A DNA stretch of 64,000 nucleotides from Linanthus parryae. Lineage: Eukaryota; Streptophyta; Magnoliopsida; Ericales; Polemoniaceae. The stretch is from contig JALGPY010000001.1 in assembly GCA_023055425.1 (NCBI GenBank), positions 139,649,368-139,713,367 of the forward strand, read 5' to 3'. Shown in pieces: positions 31,980 to 42,596 of the stretch (the first letter of the stretch is position 1; every line of letters starts with the position of its first letter). Below the pieces are notes generated by a model, which did no database searches, was not told where the DNA came from, and saw nothing but the letters and a program-made list of their open reading frames with translations. The position numbers and the translations under genes are program-made.

Positions 31980-33135
31980 CGCGATCTTAAGTGATCATCT
32001 AAGCCTATCTCTTACGATAGCAGCCAATACAATGCGATCTTAAGTGATCATCTAAGTCTATCTCTTACGATAGCAGCCAATGCAATGCGATCTTAAGTGA
32101 TCATCTAATCCTATCTCTCACGATAGCAGCCAACGCAAATGCGATCTTAAGTGATCATCTAAGCCTATCTCTTACGATAGCAGCCAACGCAAATGCGATC
32201 TTAAGTGATCATCTAAGTCTATCTCTTACGATAGCAGCCAATGCAATGCGATCTTAAGTGATCATCTAAGCCTATCTCTCACGATAGCAGCCAACGCAAA
32301 TGCGATCTTAAGTGATCATCTAAGCCTATCTCTTACGATAGCAGCCAACGCAAATGCGATCTTAAGTGATCATCTAAGCCTATCTCTTACGATAGCAGCA
32401 AATGCAATGCGATCTTAAGTGATCATCTAAGCCTATCTCTCACGATAGCAGCCAACGCAAATGCGATCTTAAGTGATCATCTAAGCCTATCTCTTACGAT
32501 AGCAGCAAATGCAAATGCGATCTTAAGTGATCATCTAAGCCTATCTCTCACGATAGCAGCCAGTACAAATGCGATCTTAAGTGATCATCTAAGCCTATCT
32601 CTCACGATAGCAGCCAATGCAAATGCGATCTTAATTGATCATATGAGCCTATCTCTTACGATAGCAGCCTGTACAAATGGGATCTTAATTGATCATATAA
32701 GCCTATCTCTTACGATAGCAGCCTGTCTAAATGCGATCTTAATTGATCATATAAGCCTATCTCTTACGATAGCAGCCTGTACAAATGTGATCTTAATTGA
32801 TCATATAAGCCTATCTCTCACGATAGCAGCCTGTCTAAACGCGATCTTAATTGATCACTCAAGCCTATCTGCTACGATAGCAACTTATATGCAAAGTGAT
32901 TTTAGTTAATCATCTAAGTCTATCTGTTACGATAGCAACTTATATGCAAAGCGATTTTACTTGATCGCTCAAGCCTATCTGTTACGATGGCAACGCATGC
33001 GCAAAATGATCTTATTGGATCTTCTAAAAGTCTATCTGTTGCGATAGCAGCTTATGCGAGAAACAATCTCAAGCAATTCTCTAATAAAGCCTATCTGCCA
33101 TGATAGCAATTCGCACTACTTAACGATCTTAATTG
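31980..33135 (+). repeat. 54-bp tandem array in the 3' UTR of inner Tat element
   Basis: About 21-22 units spaced 52-58 bp apart. A typical unit has GCGATCTTAAGTGATCA, then CCTATCTCTTACGATAG (a CTATC/GATAG hairpin), then CAGCC and a short variable part. Units are most alike at 31,980-32,640 and decay to the right. The outer element has a shorter array of a diverged variant at 41,590-42,395. Such arrays between pol and the 3' LTR are known in Tat/Ogre elements and can seed satellite DNA. Confidence 0.95.
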
Positions 33136-33839
33136 ATCTGCAACATTGTGGAAATGATCGTAAATGATCCACAATGGCCAACCACAAGCCCATCTGCCGG
33201 ATGGCACAGCTGCGAAGATACGATCTCGATCGATCTAGTGAAACACCCGCGAATCGATATATCGCAGATGCGAAACAATTACACAGCACTATGCAAGGCG
33301 AAATATGCCGGAACGCATGCGAAATTGTATTTTGTTGTAAAGAGACAGCATATAATACAAAAAGGCTATTTATCATTATGAGTCAAATGACTTACAATTT
33401 ATCTGTCTAGATAGCAGCTTACAAGCGAAAAGCTCAAATCTAACTACGCAGCCAACATGGCTTACAATACATTCGAAAAATGGCTGACAAGCCAGAGACA
33501 CACTAGGGAACTCCCGACTAAGAAAAAGAGGAACCCACCGGTCCTGACACCGGCAGTGCAACACGCAGATCTGCGGCCAAAGATCTATAGCAAAAGGGAT
33601 GTTGCCGCGAAGAGATCAACTTGTCATTCGCTACATCCCTAGCAGCAAGATCGGGGATGCGATACGCCCAAGACCCCAAGGAATGACAAGAGCCTCTGTC
33701 TGATCAAGATAGGCGCCGGAGGAGCTTCCTGTGCCGACAGATGCTACTCTGCAAAACAGGTGAAGCAGTCATTCCTCTGGTGATGGACCCCTTGTCATGT
33801 TGGACAAGGGCATTGACGAGCACCCCGAGCTCACAAATG
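33136..33839. other. Tat family-specific non-coding region (inner)
   Basis: Conserved in opposite orientation with about 40,925-41,590 of the outer copy. It contains hairpin pieces related to the array at its left end. No reading frame is kept in both copies over more than a short stretch. It may be the 3' part of the small antisense transcript. Confidence 0.5.
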
Positions 33840-34178
33840 TCAGGGCGACGGAGCCTTCTCCAGGGATGCTGAAGAAGAATTCCGCCGTTCATTACGAGAC
33901 AGTAGCACGGTCACTTCGGCGCTGCACCTCGCCACGAGGCGGCCGGAAACATGACCTGCACACATAATACACGAAGAAATTTCTTCGAACACACGTGAGA
34001 TATTATCTGCATCTTCTTTATGATGGTTATAAAGAGCAATAAGCCTCATAAAGTGGATCTTGGAAACTATTTCTATAGCACAAAGCGCAAACTCAGGATT
34101 CAAAACTTGAAGTTGCCATGAATCAACGAAAAACAAGCGTTGAAGCCAGTGGTCGTAAGGACTCACGGCAAAGCACAT
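33840..34178 (-). CDS. Small antisense ORF behind a TATA box (inner copy)
   Basis: 112 codons from ATG 34,178 (MCFAVSPYD) to 33,840. The outer copy at 40,576-40,923 has a homologous ORF of 115 codons. The two align without frameshift through MCFAVSPYD.WLQRLFFVDS, NPEFALCAIEIVSKIHFMR, IALYNHH.ED and AGHVSGRL. I recognise no family. A TATA box lies 36-43 bp upstream in both copies, so an antisense transcript with a very short leader is plausible. A TTGCAG acceptor-like site before GTCATG (outer 40,794-40,799) leaves open that the C-terminal part is a separate exon. Confidence 0.5.
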   Translation of the reverse strand: MCFAVSPYDHWLQRLFFVDSWQLQVLNPEFALCAIEIVSKIHFMRLIALYNHHKEDADNISRVFEEISSCIMCAGHVSGRLVARCSAEVTVLLSRNERRNSSSASLEKAPSP

Positions 34179-34213
34179 CTTTGGGACGAAGAACCCAAAT
34201 AACAAACACAGGG

Positions 34214-34221
34214 TTTATATA
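34214..34221 (-). promoter_or_regulatory. TATA box of the small antisense unit (inner)
   Basis: TATATAAA on the minus strand within GGTCTATATAAACCC, 36-43 bp before the ATG at 34,178. The outer copy has the same TATATAAA at 40,534-40,541 with the ATG at 40,576. Confidence 0.6.
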
Positions 34222-34638
34222 GACCCTGTGGAGACTCTTCAATTGCCAAGGATGAGTCAGCAGAATTCAAAAAGAGGGTAAGTTCAATCACTTACGCCTT
34301 GAAAAGCGGTAACAATCAATTACCCTACTAAAGGCTACGACGATTCAGTTGCGTATCCTAATAAATGACGGATGGTCATGATTCGGATGGACTTCCCAAC
34401 AAAAGCGTGCTTATCTGCCGATAAATTAGCGCGAAAATCAAGCAAAGTATCAATTGCTGACGTCATGATTGGATATGCACAAAGATATCCTGTCAAATCC
34501 CGAAAAGGGCAAAACGGGCAAATTCATTGTTCGTTGTTAAAAAAAAAGGGGAGAAACCCTAGCAACATTACATTAATGTTTCAAAACATTACATTAATGT
34601 TTCAGCTATTTCCTTGCTATTTTTCAAAATTCGAAAAG
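34222..34638. other. Spacer between the two antisense units (inner)
   Basis: Conserved with 24,621-24,726 plus 40,242-40,533 of the outer copy. It holds the likely 3' end of the large antisense gene and the upstream region of the small one. A 19-bp motif around ACATTACATTAATGTTTCA is duplicated at about 34,565-34,603. Confidence 0.5.
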
Positions 34639-37600
34639 TCAAAGCAAATTCTTGATCAAGGAGTCTTGGGGCTCGAATTGCTCGCTCAGCTTCTCCACCT
34701 GTTCCACTTCTTGCTTCAGTAGCTCGCATCTAGCATTCATCTCATGATACAGCTTCAGAGCTTCATCAACCTTTTGCTTCTGCTGCTCCACCTTCTGCAT
34801 CTCAACTGCGAGATTCTGGTGACCGAGTTTCAAAGTTACAGCTGCGCGAATCAGTGTGACTCTGTCCTTAAGGAATTTGAAACCAAGTCTGCCCTGGACT
34901 TTGATCAGGAGATTTTGGCACATGCCGCACAGCAATTCAGCACTCTGGACCGAAATGGTCGCAGGTGTAGCCGCAGACAGCTGCTCCAGTATCCAGATGG
35001 CTTCAGTAAGGAATAGCCTCCTGTCAAAAGGCCCGATCTCCAGAGATCTCACAAACGATCGAGGGTAGGTGAGGCGCATTCGAACCACCCAGTCTACATC
35101 GGTTTGCTTCAAACCTAAAGTGATTTCAAAAATGAGTTACGATGTTAAAACTCGCAAGCGAGTAATGCGATGTGCGAACGGTAAAGCTTCACTTACCAGT
35201 TCCTTCCAGAATCTCATGAAGAGAAGGAATGCGGACTACCGGGTTGCTCGAAGATTGCGCCCGCTCCATGGCTCTCCTATCAGCTGCGAGCTCCAACCTC
35301 TCGTAGTCAGGAGGAAGAGTGTAGGCCGCACCAGCTGCGACTGCATTCCCAACCTGCGAGCCCCAAATGCTCCACGCAGGAATAGGTGCCTCTGGCTCAG
35401 TCATGGACGGAGGCAAAGGAACAGCCGAAGTCGCCTGCTGAAGGACGCTCTCGGATGCGAAAGCATTAGCAGCACTTGTCCTTACCTCCGCAGCACCAGC
35501 ATGGACACCTTCATCCATCGGCACAGCATCAGCTTCGACATCATCGGAAAGTTCGATGATATCTTCGATAGGCTCACTTGCATGTCCAGCAGCTGCGATG
35601 GGTCTCTCGGTATGGGAGCTCGGAATTGGAACATAGGACGCAGAAGGCTGACTTCTCTGCTCCAGCTCAGGTTCCTCAGCATGACCTGCGATATTAAATG
35701 CGATGATATGAGGTAACTTGTGTTATAAGTTATTTCGCTATCTTTTACTAAAGCTAAGAGTAAGCACCTCCACGCGAAGGTGGGATTGAGGTATCCTCAT
35801 CATACACTAGGGACGTGGAACCGTGCCCTATCAGTATGTCCTCACTAAGCAAGTCTTTAAGAGAAGCGTGACCTGGGAGGCGAGTAAACCAGTCATGATT
35901 CTGCCTCAAGTGGCTACAGCCTAGTACGTGCATATCACTCAAATAATTACCTGAGGGTTCTCCGCATTTGCCTACCAACCAACGGCGAATGTCAGCCTTT
36001 GACACACCGTGCTTTAACGCACCCACAATAACATCTCTATAAGTTACTGCGAGATTGAAGATATCACCTTTATCGCCACCGGCGATCTCTTCGAAATCCG
36101 CCTGGACTTGCTCCAAGGCCGCTGCATCCTCTCCGGGAACCTCATCTTCCTCCTCCACATGAGGAGCCACTTCTTCGGGAAGCTCGTCTTCCTCGCCAAC
36201 TGGGCGCGTTAAGTCGTCAACATGCTGCTCTTCGAGGCTCCGCTGTTTCACACGCTCGAGCTCCTCTTCCTCTCGCTGCCTTCTTCTTTCAGCAGCCTCC
36301 GCGGCTGTTTTTCGGGACTCAGCAAGAACGTCCTCGCTTATGGGATCATCTGAAATGCCAGAATGGGCATCTCTCTTTTGTCTCTTGGCCACAAGGCCAC
36401 CAACGGTTTCATCATCATCATCTGCGAATACACAATTGGTTCAACGAAAAGAATTGCAAAGAAGTTATGATAACGGGAAAAGAAATGCGACGGAAGTACC
36501 TCCTGATTCTTCCTCGTGCATCACAACTGTTGTTTCTTCTTCTTCATCACTTGCTTGGGGCTCCTGCCTCTCTTCCTCTTCCTCTTGGTTGAATGGAACG
36601 AAAGTCTCAACTGCGAGATCTTTTCGCACTTTGCTGGGCATGCGACATTTGCCTTTGTCCTTGATAGAAAGGGACCTCACTGGGGGAGAAGCTGGAGCAC
36701 TTCTAGGGGAAGAAATCGTAATTCCCTTTTGCCTAGGTCTCTTCACTCTCGGCGCCGCAGTCGCTGGAGGGGACGGGTCATCTCTAGGAGGAGACGGAGC
36801 CGGAGGATTGTCTATCAGCGAGTCGGCAAAAGTCTTCATGACTGCGCGAACCTTTGTTTCGATCTCGGCGTCCATCCTCCATGCTAGCCGGAACGACTCC
36901 CCTTGCCTTCTGGTGGCAACAATGGTGTTAACCAGCGATTTGGAGCGATCACCAGCTGCGAACCTCCGCACATGACACTGAAATAGTGCAGAATGAAAAT
37001 ATCAGCGTAAGGAAATCAAGAAACTTAACGCACGCGAAGAAATTGCTTACCTCAGCAAACGCCTTGCTATATCTGACGACATGCGTGTCGCCCTTCTTGA
37101 TTGCGGCGACTTGCTCCTTCAGAATGAAATCAGGGCACAAATGGTTCTCACGGTCCCACAGTGAGTAGTAACCATACTCAGACTCGCTCAGGCTGCAAGT
37201 GGGGCGAAACGGAAAAGAGTTTCTTTTGATCAAGGGAGCTCTACCTGGCTGCGCCGCCGCCTCCGTCTCAATCCTCGTTTGCTGGGCAACCCAGTATGCG
37301 AGCCAGTTCTGGGAACAACCACCCTCGCGGGTTCCCGCAGGCTGCTCAAAGGGAAGATTGTTCATGAAGACTGTCTTGCACTCCTTTGTCAGCAAGCGCT
37401 TGTAACAGCCTCTGATGATAGACTGGGGCCAGATTGATGGGGCCACTGCATCAAAACCAAACTGAGGAGAAACTCGAGTTGGGTCAACATCCACTGTAAG
37501 CTTTTCATATCTTGGCGCGAGCTCACGAATATGCTCTGCGAGGGCAGGAAGGGAACCTCGCAGACACCAGCAAAAGAACTCACTATAGCGCTCGTGGAAA

Positions 37601-38931
37601 TGCGGCCCCTTTTCAAAGAGAAGTTCTTCTGAGAAGACCATACCTTTGGAGGGGTATAGTTTTGGAAACCATCGTACATTCTCGATACGCGTGGCATAGG
37701 GCCTGGCAGTAAACTCCTTCCGTTTGTCGCATATCAAGCTCCAAGCACACTTGGTGTTGCTTGCTCCAAACCATCTCGCAGCTCTTCCGCTGTTGCGTGC
37801 TTCTGTCTCGCCTGGGGGACACCACTTATCAAGTTGGAGAGCAGTTGGAGCATAAGACGGCCAGCGCTCGAACACCCACATTGTCAAAAAGGAAATATTG
37901 ACAAAGGTCAGAACATCGAGGCGGCCACGCGACTCCCTCATAGCCAGAACCAGCTGATCGAGCCTATAATACAGCGTGCCCAAGACCAAGGGTCCGAGTG
38001 CGACTCTCTGGCCAAGAGCAAGCCTCACAGCAAGTGGCAACACATGGTAGAAGACTCCGTCATGGGGGTGACCATCAATCAAGTACCTCGACAGCCAGGC
38101 ACAGAGAAAAGCACAAAGGGTCAAATGATAACCCTTGCCCTCTACGTAATTCTCGGCCTCCGGGTCCTCACTCAGAAGTTTCTTAGTAATGCTGCTGTTC
38201 GCATAGTCTCGGAAGAAGTACTGCAACCATTTGTTCCAGGTATTCTTCGCATACGTATCAACCAGCTGCCAGTTCAGAAGAGGCTTTGTAGTGGTCCACC
38301 TAGTGGAGATTTTCTTTACCTCTGCTAGGCACTCCTCCATCTGCGTGTACAAGGCAATTTCCGCAGATGTCCTCAAGGGACTCAGAGGGTCCACCTCACC
38401 CATGGGGGAAAGCTCGTACAGCATTTGAACGTCCTCGAGTGTCGGGGCAGCCTCGAACTCAGCAAAATGGAACGTATGAGTCGCAGGCGAGTAACGAGAC
38501 AGAAGATCTAGAAGCATGGATTGATCCAGCTTCACGGCAGCACCCTTCATAGCATGGATAGCAAAGTATACGCCGGCTTCGTTAAGAGTCACGGCGTGAT
38601 GATCCAACACGTGGTCAATCCACTCATCCATATAGTCCAATTTCTGGACGAACGCCTGAGTAGAAATCGCAGTATATGGGAAGTGCCCGTTCTCGATCCC
38701 CAATCGAACTACATCCTCGGAACCAACCAACTCGAGCAAGGCTGAGTTAACTGGGCGAGTCAGCGTCAGCAATCGCTCAACCGGAACAGGATCAGGCATC
38801 CTCTTCGCCTTTACCCTCGCATGGTAGAAATCTTTGCCGCCTAAAAAGGGGGCTTTTCGCCACAAGGCCTGTGGAGGCTCGGGTATCTCTTCATCTTCCT
38901 TGACGGGTCTGGTTACTCTTGTCTTGGCCAT
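34639..38931 (-). CDS. Antisense five-exon gene of the Tat element, PMD/DUF7745-like, intact frame
   Basis: Exons (minus) are 38,931-37,051, 36,977-36,500, 36,421-35,768, 35,685-35,197 and 35,114-34,639. Introns are GT-AG with phases 0, 1, 1, 1; intron 3 has a weak GTGCTT donor. Lengths sum to 3,978 bp, about 1,325 residues with no stop. Residues about 30-480 resemble the plant mobile domain or DUF7745 (THTFHFAEFEAAPTLEDV; ENGHFPYTAISTQAFVQKL), which in host proteins acts in nuclear silencing or is uncharacterised. Next come a Pro/Ser linker, basic patches (RPRQKG, KRQKR), an acidic coiled coil, a helical GALKHGVSKADIRRWLV segment, a SUMO-interaction-like DIIELSDD at about 1,045-1,052 and a C-terminal coiled coil. 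A nuclear protein is inferred. The ATG at 38,931 (MAKTRV) is chosen because the outer copy starts there. Confidence 0.8.
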
Positions 38932-39604
38932 TCCTGCGGAAAAGCAAGAAAAAGGGGGGAGAAATACCACACTTCAGTTTGAATTTTGGAATTCGAGATC
39001 TATGCAAAGGAAAACGAACAGTTCCGGTACCGATTTCAGAAATTGGGGAGTTGCAAGATCCAATATTGTTGAAAGATTAAAACGAAGCGGGTTCAAAGAT
39101 CAAAGCCTCTTCACAAATTCCATGGGTTTACAGATTCAACGCAGTTCAAGGCAAACACTGGTATCTTAAATCAAAAGTAAACAAGGCCAACCTTGTTTTC
39201 TTGAAGCCTGCTTGGATATGCACAATTGAAGAATACGATCTGCAGTTCTGAACTGGTGATTGATTATCTGGATCTGCTCTCGAAGATCTCCGGGTACCAT
39301 TCACTTTAAGAGAAAGAAGTGATGCCTTGCAATAATGGGGGATACAAGGTATTTATCCAAAACAATGAAGGGTTGCGTCCTTTCGATAGTCGAATCGCAA
39401 CCGTCACCGTCGAATCGCGCAATCACAGGACAAGCTGACGTCACGCCTAAAACCCTAAAGGTCAGACGGCACGACTCTAGGGGTTTTAGGTCATAATGAC
39501 ACGCACGGGGGCTGAACTTACCCGTATTTGAATTGGTGCGTGGCGGCGACGCGTATGTTGGTTTCCGCGCATGGAAGTCTATACGGCTATGAGTCTTCAC
39601 GCGC
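38932..39604 (-). promoter_or_regulatory. Upstream region of the antisense gene (inner copy)
   Basis: Counterpart of 19,616-20,324. It carries a TATA-like GATAAATA (minus strand, 39,350-39,357). It sits directly beside the 3' LTR, so the LTR could act as a divergent promoter. No coding frame is kept between the copies. Confidence 0.4.
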
Positions 39605-39618
39605 AGAAAGGGGGCTAA
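39605..39618 (+). other. Polypurine tract of inner Tat element
   Basis: AGAAAGGGGGCTAA immediately before the 3' LTR. Confidence 0.88.
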
Positions 39619-40236
39619 TGTAGATACTGCTTTCTGACATGACAGATCTTGGCCACGTGGCAAACATCCAGCACACCATATTGTGCTCCACACACACTGG
39701 ATCACCAGCCGAGCTGATCCATGTGGGGGCTGCGAGACAGAGCCCTCGCATACCACTGCACGGGACTTGTAGGGACTTAGTGGCTTGGAGGCTAGAGTAA
39801 GCCCTGTCGCGTGCGAGCCAAGCCCGCACGCGACCTTTAGTAACTGTTTTGAGAGATCTATGGCACGAGCTCCCTAGACCCGGTCAAACCCGGTCAACCT
39901 CATAACGGTTCCGGTATTCGCGCACCACGTGCTCTAACGGTCCCTATATACTCGGACGAACGTGCCGTTATGGTTAAGCTAATTAAGCCGCCATCAATGG
40001 GCGCATTAACCACACTACAACGGTCACGTTCTCCAGTATATATAGATCGTCAACCTTTCCATACAAAAAAAGAACGCATTGCCATACGCGGAAGCTCTGC
40101 CAAACCTCTGTCTCTCTCTCAGACATTGCTACTGGCTTACTCTCTCCCTACACACACCCCTACTCTTCCTGTGCGATCCTTGATCCACTACGTACGGTGT
40201 ACACGGAGGTCTCCCTGCCGGAATCTCTTGTGCACA
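39619..40236 (+). repeat. 3' LTR of inner Tat element
   Basis: 618 bp, TGTAGATACTGC to TTGTGCACA, followed by target duplication CCCGT. It differs from the 5' LTR by two substitutions (in CCTTTAG and CTGGCTTAC) and the absence of 7 bp. Confidence 0.95.
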
Positions 40237-40533
40237 CCCGTTTTGCCCTTTCCGGGATTTGATAGGATATCTCTGTGCATATCCAATTATGACATCAGCA
40301 ATTGATACATTGCTTGATTTTTGCGCTAATTTCTCGGAAGATAAGCACGCTTTCGTTGGGAAGTCCATCCGAATCATGACCATCCGTCATTTATTAGGAT
40401 ACGCAACTGAATCGTCGTAGCCTTTAGTAGGGTAATTGATCGTTACCGCTTTTCAAGGCGTAAGTGATTGACCTTACCCTCTTTTCGAATTCTGCTGACT
40501 CATCTTTGACAACTGAAGAGTCTCCACAGGGTC

Positions 40534-40541
40534 TATATAAA
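40534..40541 (+). promoter_or_regulatory. TATA box of the small antisense unit (outer)
   Basis: TATATAAA within GGTCTATATAAACCC, 35-42 bp before the ATG at 40,576. It is conserved with 34,214-34,221. Confidence 0.6.
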
Positions 40542-40575
40542 CCCCGTCTTTGCCATTTGGGTTCTTCATCCCGAA

Positions 40576-40923
40576 ATGTGTTTTGCCGTGAGTCCTTACG
40601 ACTGCTGGCTTCAACGCTTGTTTTTCGTTGATTCATGGCAACTTGAAGTTGTGAATCCTGAGTTTGCGCTTTGTGCTATAGAAATAGTTTCCAAGATCCA
40701 CTTTATGAGGCATATTGCTCTTTATAACCATCATCAAGAAGATGGAGATGATATCTCATGTGTGTTCGAAGAATTTTCTTCGTGTATTATGTTTGCAGGT
40801 CATGTTTCCGGCCGCCTCCCGGTGAGGTGCAGCGCCGAAGTGACCGTGCTACCGTCTCGTAATGAACGGCGGAATTCTCCTCCAACATCCCTGGAGGAGG
40901 ATTTCTTGCCTCTTCGTTCTTGA
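40576..40923 (+). CDS. Small antisense ORF (outer copy)
   Basis: 115 codons plus stop. It is homologous to 33,840-34,178 through its first 85-90 residues with no frameshift, and diverges after NERRNS. It is antisense to the pol of its own element. The family is not recognised. That the outer, otherwise broken element still keeps this frame is either slow decay or recent insertion. Confidence 0.5.
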   Translation: MCFAVSPYDCWLQRLFFVDSWQLEVVNPEFALCAIEIVSKIHFMRHIALYNHHQEDGDDISCVFEEFSSCIMFAGHVSGRLPVRCSAEVTVLPSRNERRNSPPTSLEEDFLPLRS

Positions 40924-41589
40924 ACTCAGGAGGCTCGTCAATGCCCTTGTCTATCATGACAAGGAACCCATCACCAGAGGAATGACTGCTTCCCCTGTTT
41001 TGCACGGCGGCATACGCCATAACAGGAGGTTCCTCCGGTGCCTATCTTGATTAGGCAGAGGCCTTATTCACCTCTTGGGGTCGTGGACGTACCGTTACCC
41101 AGATCTTGCCGCTAGGGACGTAGCGAATGACAAGTTGATCTCTTCGCAGCAGCATCCCTTTTGCTATAGATCTTTGGCCGCAGATCTGTGTATTGCCGGT
41201 GTTAGGACCGGTGGGTTCATCCTTTCTCAGTTAGGATTCCCTCGATGTGTTACTTCTCGTTTGTAAGCTACCTTTCGAATGTATTGTAAGCCATGTTGGC
41301 TGTGTAGTTAGATTTGAGCTTTTTCGCTTGTAAGCTGCTATCTAGACAGATAAATTGTAAGTCTTTTCGACTCATAATGATAAATAGCTTTTGTATTATT
41401 CGCTGAGCTGTTGCAACAAAATACAATTTCGCATGCGTATCGGCATATTTCGCCTGGCATAATGCTATATACACGTTCCGCATTTGCTATCTGCCATATG
41501 GATTCGCAGACGTTTCACTAGATCGTTCGAGATCATATTTTCGCAGCTGTGCCATCTTGGCAGATGGGCTTGTGATTAGCCTTCAGATG
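40924..41589. other. Tat family-specific non-coding region (outer)
   Basis: Inverted counterpart of 33,136-33,839. No conserved coding frame. Confidence 0.5.
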
Positions 41590-42395
41590 CACGTGCTATC
41601 ATATCAGATAGACCTTTGTAGATCACTTAAGATCATTTTCACAATATTGCTATCGTAGCAGATAGTCTTTAGTAGATCAATTAAGATCGTTCTTCGCGCG
41701 AGTTGCTATCGTGGCAGATAGGCTTTACTAGATCAATTAAGATCGTTTTTTTCGCATGAGTTGCTATCGTAGCAGATAGGCTTTAAAAGATCAATTAAGA
41801 TCGTTTTTTTCGCATGAGTTGCTATCGCAACAGATAGGCCTTAGAAGATCAATTAAGATCGTTTTTCGCATGAGTTGCTATCGTAACAGATAGGCTTTAG
41901 AAGATCAATTAAGATCGTTTTTTCGCATGAGTTGCTATCGTAACAGATAGGCTTTAGAAGATCAATTAAGATCGTTTTTCGCATGAGTTGCTATCGTAAC
42001 AGATAGGCTTTAGAAGATCAATTAAGATCGTTTTTTGCATGAGTTGCTATCGTAAAAGATAGGCTTTAGTCGATCAATCAAGATCGCATTTGCATAGGCT
42101 GCTATCGTTACAGATAGGCTTAAATGATCAATTAAGATCGCATTTGCATAGGCTGCTATCGTAACAGATAGGCTTTAAATGATCAATTAAGATCGCATTT
42201 GCATAGGCTGCTATCGTAACAGATAGGCTTTAAATGATCAATTAAGATCGCATTTGCATAGGCTGCTATCGTAACAGATAGGCTTTAAATGATCAATTAA
42301 GATCGCATTTGCATAGGCTGCTGTCGTGACAGATAGGCTTAAATGATCAATTAAGATCGCATTTGCATAGATTGCTATTGTAGCGGATAATCCAT
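41590..42395 (-). repeat. Tandem array in the 3' UTR of outer Tat element
   Basis: About 14 units of 54-59 bp. A typical unit, read on the plus strand, is TTGCTATCGTAACAGATAGGC, then a short spacer, then GATCAATTAAGATCG. It has the same hairpin plan as the inner array (CTATC/GATAG) but a different subfamily: the left half shares TTTTTTCGCATGAG and the right half CATTTGCATAGGC. Confidence 0.92.
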
Positions 42396-42596
42396 TGTTA
42401 ACAGTTATAACAAACTGAAATAAATCAAAATTGACATTCAGCAATATGAAGTTTCTCATTTGGGAGAACTCTTTTATTATAACGCTCTCATATGGGAGAG
42501 ATGAGATTACAATCCTCTCATATGGGAGAGGAGCTTGTGTAAATAGTAGCCATACAAGACATTAAGCGACGTTATAAAATGCATAAATGAGAGAAG

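Larger units (their letters stand above)
24727..40236 (+). mobile_element. Inner Tat-lineage Ty3/gypsy retrotransposon (nearly complete, ambisense)
   Basis: A 15.5-kb element with LTRs at 24,727-25,351 and 39,619-40,236, a primer-binding site, gag-pro, pol, a 54-bp tandem array, antisense genes and a polypurine tract. The target duplication is CCCGT (24,722-24,726 and 40,237-40,241). It is inserted, in opposite orientation, into the non-coding stretch between the antisense gene and the tandem array of the outer element of the same family. The LTRs differ by two substitutions and one 7-bp indel by my reading, so the insertion is young. Tat assignment rests on the archaeal/plant-type second RNase H in pol and the extra ORFs between pol and the 3' LTR. 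Confidence 0.95.

Noticed and set aside
32643..32909. Repetitive 88-codon reading frame (SLSLTIAAC-type repeats) in the tandem array
   Set aside because: The unit is about 54 bp, a multiple of three, so a frame can stay open by chance. It covers only a few units, and spacing varies elsewhere in the array.
31980..33135. CRISPR-like array
   Set aside because: Units are contiguous with no unique spacers, in a plant retrotransposon; it is an ordinary tandem repeat.
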